From contig JAWOIE010000074.1 in NCBI GenBank assembly GCA_046484825.1, positions 1-9,022 of the forward strand: DNA of 9,022 nt. The letters run 5' to 3'. A model generated the notes under the pieces. The model saw nothing but the letters and a program-made list of their open reading frames with translations. It was not told where the DNA came from and searched no databases. This document shows, piece after piece, positions 6,106 to 9,022 of this stretch. The position numbers and the translations under genes were made by a program. This DNA comes from CAJYAN01 sp046484825. GTDB lineage: Bacteria; Pseudomonadota; Gammaproteobacteria; UBA6429; Thiohalophilaceae. Each line of letters begins with the position of its first letter. Position 1 is the first letter of the stretch.

Positions 6106-6360
6106 GGGATGGCCCCCGCCTGTACCGTTCCGGGTTCTATTGCCCGAACCAAAAGTTCAAGCGTGGGTCCGCATATCGTTACAGAACTTTTGAACTACGC
6201 ATGCGCCTGGCACTAAGGCCGGACGTGTAATTGCTCGGTTGCCGTAACAAGTTTGGTCCCGGGGGTAGATATTAAGGCTCAAGCGCGTTATAGGAGCCCG
6301 GATCGCGCCAGTCGCTGGCGGTGAACTCCACTGGACTTCACATACCGCAGGGGTCATCCC
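6106..6360 (-). ncRNA. ssrS: 6S RNA, enlarged form
   Basis: 6S RNA mimics an open promoter and traps sigma70 RNA polymerase. Context is diagnostic: zapA upstream and fau downstream on the same strand. In RNA sense the word GAGCCTTAATATCTACC resembles E. coli GAGCCGATATTTCATACC at the pRNA start site. GCTTGAGCC (RNA 5' arm) pairs fully, with wobble, with GGTTCGGGC (3' arm), and the 3' end TACAGGCGGGGGCCATCCC resembles TACAGCCTGCGGCGGCATCTC. The outer helix pairs 6347-6360 with 6106-6119, 13 of 14 positions. Counting both outer arms gives about 255 bases, against 184 in E. coli. The excess is mostly two perfect hairpins on the 5' arm (6306-6320 and 6321-6341). If those hairpins are instead upstream DNA, the RNA would start near 6304 and be about 195 bases long. 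The ends are inferred; no clear -35 box was seen upstream (TATTCT or TCTAAA as a weak -10). Confidence 0.75.
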
Positions 6361-6440
6361 GAGTTTTTAGAATACTCTCAATTGGGGGATAAAAAAAGGC
6401 TCTAGCCGCCAGCTTCTAGGACTTGTTTTTACAGTAGGGT

Positions 6441-6494
6441 TGCCGGAGCGTAGCGTAGGTATGCTTGATGAAACCCGCAGGGGTTCTAAGTGTG
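6441..6494 (-). repeat. Partial repeat copy R3
   Basis: This is a shortened copy of the dispersed repeat. The 31 bases at 6441-6471 match 6493-6523 of R2 with one difference, and the 16-base word AGGGGTTCTAAGTGTG at its right end (6479-6494) recurs exactly at 6585-6600. The middle of the unit (about 50 bases, including both hairpins) is missing and replaced by AACCCGC. R3 and R2 are in direct tandem, overlapping by two bases. Confidence 0.8.
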
Positions 6495-6600
6495 CCGGAG
6501 CGTAGCGTAGGTATACTTGATGACGCCTGGAGCCAGAGGCGAAGGTGCCCATAACGAAACTCAAAGAGGTTCTTTGGGTGACGAAGGGGTTCTAAGTGTG
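6493..6600 (-). repeat. Dispersed repeat copy R2
   Basis: This is a full copy, read on the minus strand, of the element found on the plus strand at 3802-3906; the 80-base core 6501-6580 differs from R1 at only three positions. It sits between zapA and the 6S RNA gene, downstream of a probable zapA terminator, and so separates two genes that are normally close together. Together with R3 it forms a small array. No transposase, target duplication or terminal CRISPR-like structure is visible. Confidence 0.85.
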
Positions 6601-6621
6601 ATCAAGCGATAGCGGTGCCAC

Positions 6622-6657
6622 CGAAAAGAATGCCGGAACCGCTTCTCTTGTTCCGGC
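6622..6657 (-). terminator. Probable terminator of zapA
   Basis: A perfect 8-bp inverted repeat GCCGGAAC / GTTCCGGC (6632-6639, 6650-6657) with a 10-base loop lies 27 bases after the zapA stop. On the minus strand it is followed by ATTCTTTT, a moderately U-rich tail. It would partly insulate 6S RNA from the zapA promoter. Confidence 0.55.
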
Positions 6658-6684
6658 CTACTTCTAAAACACAGGGGCGAGGGA

Positions 6685-7008
6685 TCAGATCTCTAATTGA
6701 CGGCTGCGGTAGAGTGCTTCTTCGATGCGGTTTTGCAGGTTACGAATGCGCTCGCCGGCCTTGGAGGCCGTGGTGGACTGGGGGGCGGCGGGGGTGTCGT
6801 TATTTTGCAACAATTCGTAAGTGATATTGAGCGCCGCCATCACGGCAATACGATCGGTGCCAATAACCTTGCCGGTGTCACGGATTTCGCGCATTTTTTT
6901 ATCGAGATAATCGGCGGAGGCCTGCAGGGCGCTGCGCTCCTCTTCGGCGCAGGCCACCATGTATTCCTTGCCCAGGATACGGACGGTCATGCCCTCTGCT
7001 TTAGTCAT
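6685..7008 (-). CDS. zapA: Cell division protein ZapA
   Basis: ZapA binds FtsZ filaments and bundles them at the division ring. The 107-residue product has the expected two parts: a globular N-terminal domain (VRILGKEYMVACAEEERSAL 9-28, ASADYLDKKMREIRDTGKV 30-48, TDRIAVMAALNITYELL 51-67) and a C-terminal coiled coil (about 84-105). E. coli ZapA is 109 residues. The start at 7008 overlaps the end of the upstream coiled-coil gene by eight bases, which points to translational coupling; AGG lies 9 bases before it. An internal ATG at 6990 has GAGG only two bases away, too near to be used well. Between residues 70 and 84 is a Pro/Ser/Thr/Ala linker. Confidence 0.94.
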   Translation of the reverse strand: MTKAEGMTVRILGKEYMVACAEEERSALQASADYLDKKMREIRDTGKVIGTDRIAVMAALNITYELLQNNDTPAAPQSTTASKAGERIRNLQNRIEEALYRSRQLEI

Positions 7009-7207
7009 TTTCCATTGCCTTTAATCTGGAGATCATGGCCTCGACGCGGCTGCGGGCCAGTTCGGTTTTTTCCACCAGTTGGGCCTTTTCGGAGAGCAGG
7101 CTGTTCTGGTTGTGGCGCAGGGATTTGTTTTCCGCCTGCAGGCGCTCGACGGCGGTGATCAGGTCGTCGACGCGGTCTTCAAGTTTTTTGATATCCAGTT
7201 CTTCCAT
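7001..7207 (-). CDS. TIGR02449 family coiled-coil protein (ZapB-like)
   Basis: The 68-residue protein is almost one continuous coiled coil (MEELDIKKLEDRVDDLITAV to SRVEAMISRLKAMEND) with heptad-spaced Leu, Val and Ile. Its size, the start MEELD and the ending RSRVEAMISRLKAME match the TIGR02449 family, which is regularly found just before zapA in gammaproteobacteria. It resembles ZapB in size and structure, and a role at the division ring beside ZapA is a reasonable inference, not shown by sequence. The ATG at 7207 is chosen because family members start there; a TTG at 7240 would add eleven residues and would lie right at the predicted transcription start. The gene is first in its transcription unit and overlaps zapA by eight bases. 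Confidence 0.9.
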   Translation of the reverse strand: MEELDIKKLEDRVDDLITAVERLQAENKSLRHNQNSLLSEKAQLVEKTELARSRVEAMISRLKAMEND

Positions 7208-7245
7208 TGGTCTTCGCGTCTCGTAAATCGGATGGGACAAGTGGC

Positions 7246-7274
7246 AATATAGAGCCCAATGGCATCAGGGTCAA
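7246..7274 (-). promoter_or_regulatory. Sigma70 promoter of the zapA cluster
   Basis: On the minus strand TTGACC (7269-7274) and TATATT (7246-7251), each five of six to consensus, are separated by exactly 17 bases. Transcription would start near 7239, about 32 bases before the coiled-coil gene start. It is the best promoter match in the window and probably drives the coiled-coil gene and zapA, with possible readthrough to 6S RNA, fau and the EVE gene. Confidence 0.7.
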
Positions 7275-7285
7275 CGGCCTGGGCG

Positions 7286-7315
7286 TTGGGGATGATGCCC
7301 TGGCCGTGCTACGAT
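7286..7315 (+). promoter_or_regulatory. Weak candidate promoter of ygfB
   Basis: TTGGGG (7286-7291), an 18-base spacer and TACGAT (7310-7315) are the best sigma70-like pair upstream of ygfB. The 12-bp palindrome CGCTACGTAGCG (7324-7335) lies just where the transcript would begin and might be an operator. Confidence 0.3.
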
Positions 7316-7360
7316 CGGGACGACGCTACGTAGCGCACGTTTACCCCCGGATCAGGTCCA

Positions 7361-7951
7361 ATGACACAAGCAGATACCCCACCCACCTACACCGGTTTTA
7401 CGACCCTGATTCGCCAGGCCCAGGGCGATCTGTCTCCGGCGGAATGCCATGGCGTGCTGGTGGCCCTGCTCGCAGTCCAGAGCAAACCCACGGCGGAATA
7501 CTGGCTGACGGAGGTCTTGCCCGACGCGATTGCCAGCGCCAGCAGCGGCGATGTCCTGGCCCGCGAGAGCGTGCAGCAACTGGTGGCCCTGTTCCAGCGC
7601 AGTCAACGACAACTGGAGGGGGATGGCTTTAATCTCGACCTGTTATTGCCCGAGGATGAGGAGCGTCTGGCGCTGCGCACTGAGGCGCTGAGCAGCTGGT
7701 GTCGAGGCTTTTTGTATGGCCTGGGCTTGTCCGGGATTGGCGACATCGATCGTCTACCCGATGACCTGCCGGAGATCCTGCACGACATGGAGAAAATCAG
7801 TCATGCACAGGACTATGAGGCAGAGGACGCGGAGGAGGATGAACGCGCCTTCACGGAACTGGTGGAATACGTCCGGGTGGGCGCGCTGATGTTAAATGAA
7901 GAGTTTCGTAACATGCATCGGCAACCGGGCGGCAGTCGCCAGACCCATTAA
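7361..7951 (+). CDS. ygfB: UPF0149 family protein YgfB
   Basis: The 196-residue protein matches the YgfB/UPF0149 family, a compact all-helical protein. Typical segments are SPAECHGVLVALL (25-37), LLLPEDEERLALRTEALSSW (94-113), CRGFLYGLGLSG (114-125) and the C-terminal ERAFTELVEYVRVGALMLNE (161-180). In Pseudomonas aeruginosa YgfB is reported to influence ampD expression and beta-lactam tolerance by restraining the TA regulator AlpA; whether that holds here cannot be told. It is strongly acidic between residues 150 and 165. The ATG at 7361 has AGG only four bases upstream, a short spacing. pepP follows after 33 bases on the same strand, the same pairing as in E. coli (ygfB-pepP-ubiH-ubiI). Confidence 0.92.
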   Translation: MTQADTPPTYTGFTTLIRQAQGDLSPAECHGVLVALLAVQSKPTAEYWLTEVLPDAIASASSGDVLARESVQQLVALFQRSQRQLEGDGFNLDLLLPEDEERLALRTEALSSWCRGFLYGLGLSGIGDIDRLPDDLPEILHDMEKISHAQDYEAEDAEEDERAFTELVEYVRVGALMLNEEFRNMHRQPGGSRQTH

Positions 7952-7984
7952 CATTCGAACACGTACACAGGCGGGTAGGGCTGT

Positions 7985-9022
7985 ATGAATAAGCAGGAAT
8001 TTGTGCGACGCCGTAAGCAACTGATGCAGGTCATGGCCCCCGGTTCGGTGGCCATTTTGCCGGCGGCGCCCATGCGCATCCGCAACCGCGACGTCGAGTA
8101 TCACTATCGCCAGGACAGCGACTTTTACTACCTGACTGGATTCTCCGAACATGATGCGGTGACGGTCATTATCCCCGGGCGTGAACACGGCGAGTACATT
8201 CTGTTCTGTCGCGAGCACGACCCGGAAAAGGCGCTCTGGAATGGACCGCATGCGGGGCAGGAGGGGGCGGTTGAGGCCTATGGCGCCGATGATTCGTTTC
8301 CCATTGATGATATCGATGACATCCTGCCGGGCATGCTCGAGGGCAAGGACCGCGTCTACTACACCATGGGCAATCACCCGGACTTTGATCAACGCCTCAT
8401 CGGCTGGGTCAATCGCCTGCGCAAACAGGCGCGCGCCGGTGTACATACGCCGGGCGAGTTCGTCGCCCTGGACCACCTGCTGCATGAGATGCGCCTGTTC
8501 AAGAGCCCGACCGAACAGCGCATCATGCGCAAGGCGGCCAGGATCTCCGCCAGGGCGCACTGTCGTGCCATGAAAAAGTGCAAACCGGGCCTGCGTGAAT
8601 ATCAGGTTGAGTCCGAGCTGCTCTATAGCTTTATGCAGCAGGGGGCGCGTTTTACCGCCTATTCCTCCATTGTTGGCGGCGGTGCCAACGGCTGTATCCT
8701 GCACTACATCGATAATCAGGACGTGCTGCAGGACGGTAAACTCCTGTTGATCGATGCCGGTGCCGAACTGGACCACTATGCCTCAGACATTACCCGCACC
8801 TTTCCTGTTAACGGCCGCTTTAGTCCGGCGCAGCGGGCGTTGTATGAGATCGTTCTCGAGGCCCAGTATGCGGCCATCGAACAGGTCCGCCCGGGCAATC
8901 ACTGGAACGACCCGCACGATGCCGCGGTGCGTGTGATCACCACAGGACTGAAGTCGCTGGGGCTACTCAAGGGCAGTGTCAATAAACTCATCAAGGACGA
9001 GGCCTACAAACCCTTTTATATG
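7985..9022 (+). CDS. pepP: Xaa-Pro aminopeptidase PepP, N-terminal part (cut by window end)
   Basis: PepP removes the N-terminal residue from peptides whose second residue is proline, using two Mn ions, in the cytosol. 346 codons are visible from an ATG preceded by TAGGG four bases upstream. The N-terminal domain (about 1-175: EFVRRRKQLMQVM, RNRDVEYHYRQDSDFYYLTGF, DPEKALWNGPHAG) mediates oligomerisation and substrate shape in the family; the pita-bread catalytic domain begins near KSPTEQRIMRKAARIS (173-188). The first two metal ligands are present with the expected 11-residue spacing: D257 in LLLIDAGAEL and D268 in YASDITRTF (E. coli D260, D271). The window ends at DEAYKPFYM, just before the family HGLSHWLG segment, so the remaining ligands cannot be checked. 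ubiH would be expected next. Confidence 0.96.
   Translation, partial: MNKQEFVRRRKQLMQVMAPGSVAILPAAPMRIRNRDVEYHYRQDSDFYYLTGFSEHDAVTVIIPGREHGEYILFCREHDPEKALWNGPHAGQEGAVEAYGADDSFPIDDIDDILPGMLEGKDRVYYTMGNHPDFDQRLIGWVNRLRKQARAGVHTPGEFVALDHLLHEMRLFKSPTEQRIMRKAARISARAHCRAMKKCKPGLREYQVESELLYSFMQQGARFTAYSSIVGGGANGCILHYIDNQDVLQDGKLLLIDAGAELDHYASDITRTFPVNGRFSPAQRALYEIVLEAQYAAIEQVRPGNHWNDPHDAAVRVITTGLKSLGLLKGSVNKLIKDEAYKPFYM

Noticed and set aside
7892..8776. 294-residue minus-strand open frame
   Set aside because: It is antisense to pepP, whose domain order and metal ligands are clear; there is no family feature in the antisense product.

Overview
This window looks like ordinary chromosome of a gammaproteobacterium. 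The main support is gene order. The block UPF0149/ygfB-pepP, transcribed away from a coiled-coil gene, zapA, 6S RNA and 5-formyl-THF cyclo-ligase, is the classic E. coli/Pseudomonas-type arrangement, and a divergent rpiA/ilvA pair is also familiar from this class. Codon use is GC-leaning. The intergenic spacers carry clearly more A/T and many repeats. A free-living, possibly Chromatiales-like lineage is a guess from the general look of the proteins, not a result.

Layout, left to right. (1) Positions 1-741 hold the 3' part of an outer-membrane porin-like gene with a strong terminator. (2) A small two-helix membrane protein (DUF2905 type) lies on the minus strand. (3) rpiA (minus) and ilvA (plus) are divergent, with apparently overlapping promoters at about 1897-1925. 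(4) A spacer of about 500 bp carries one copy (R1) of a dispersed repeat. (5) A lysine/alanine histone H1-like protein (3989-4348, minus) follows, with a regular internal repeat. (6) Then comes a gene-free, A/T-tract-rich spacer of about 530 bp. (7) A minus-strand cluster reads, in transcription order, TIGR02449 coiled-coil gene, zapA, [repeat array R2/R3], 6S RNA (ssrS), fau and an EVE-domain gene. (8) On the plus strand are ygfB and the first 346 codons of pepP, cut by the window end just before the next metal-binding histidine.

How the parts fit. RpiA and IlvA are metabolic enzymes (pentose phosphate pathway; isoleucine synthesis). ZapA and its coiled-coil neighbour act at the division ring. 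6S RNA tunes sigma70 RNA polymerase in stationary phase, and fau salvages 5-formyl-THF, normally co-transcribed with 6S RNA. The EVE protein is predicted to bind modified nucleic-acid bases. One good sigma70 promoter (7246-7274) faces this whole cluster.

The parts most worth a second look are non-coding. The 6S RNA candidate appears enlarged, with two perfect extra hairpins inside its closing stem. A repeat of about 105 bp occurs in inverted orientation downstream of ilvA and between zapA and ssrS (77 of 80 core bases identical). The spacer upstream of the histone-like gene has A/T tracts spaced about three helical turns apart. I found no CRISPR array, tRNA, rRNA, intact insertion sequence or defence system.
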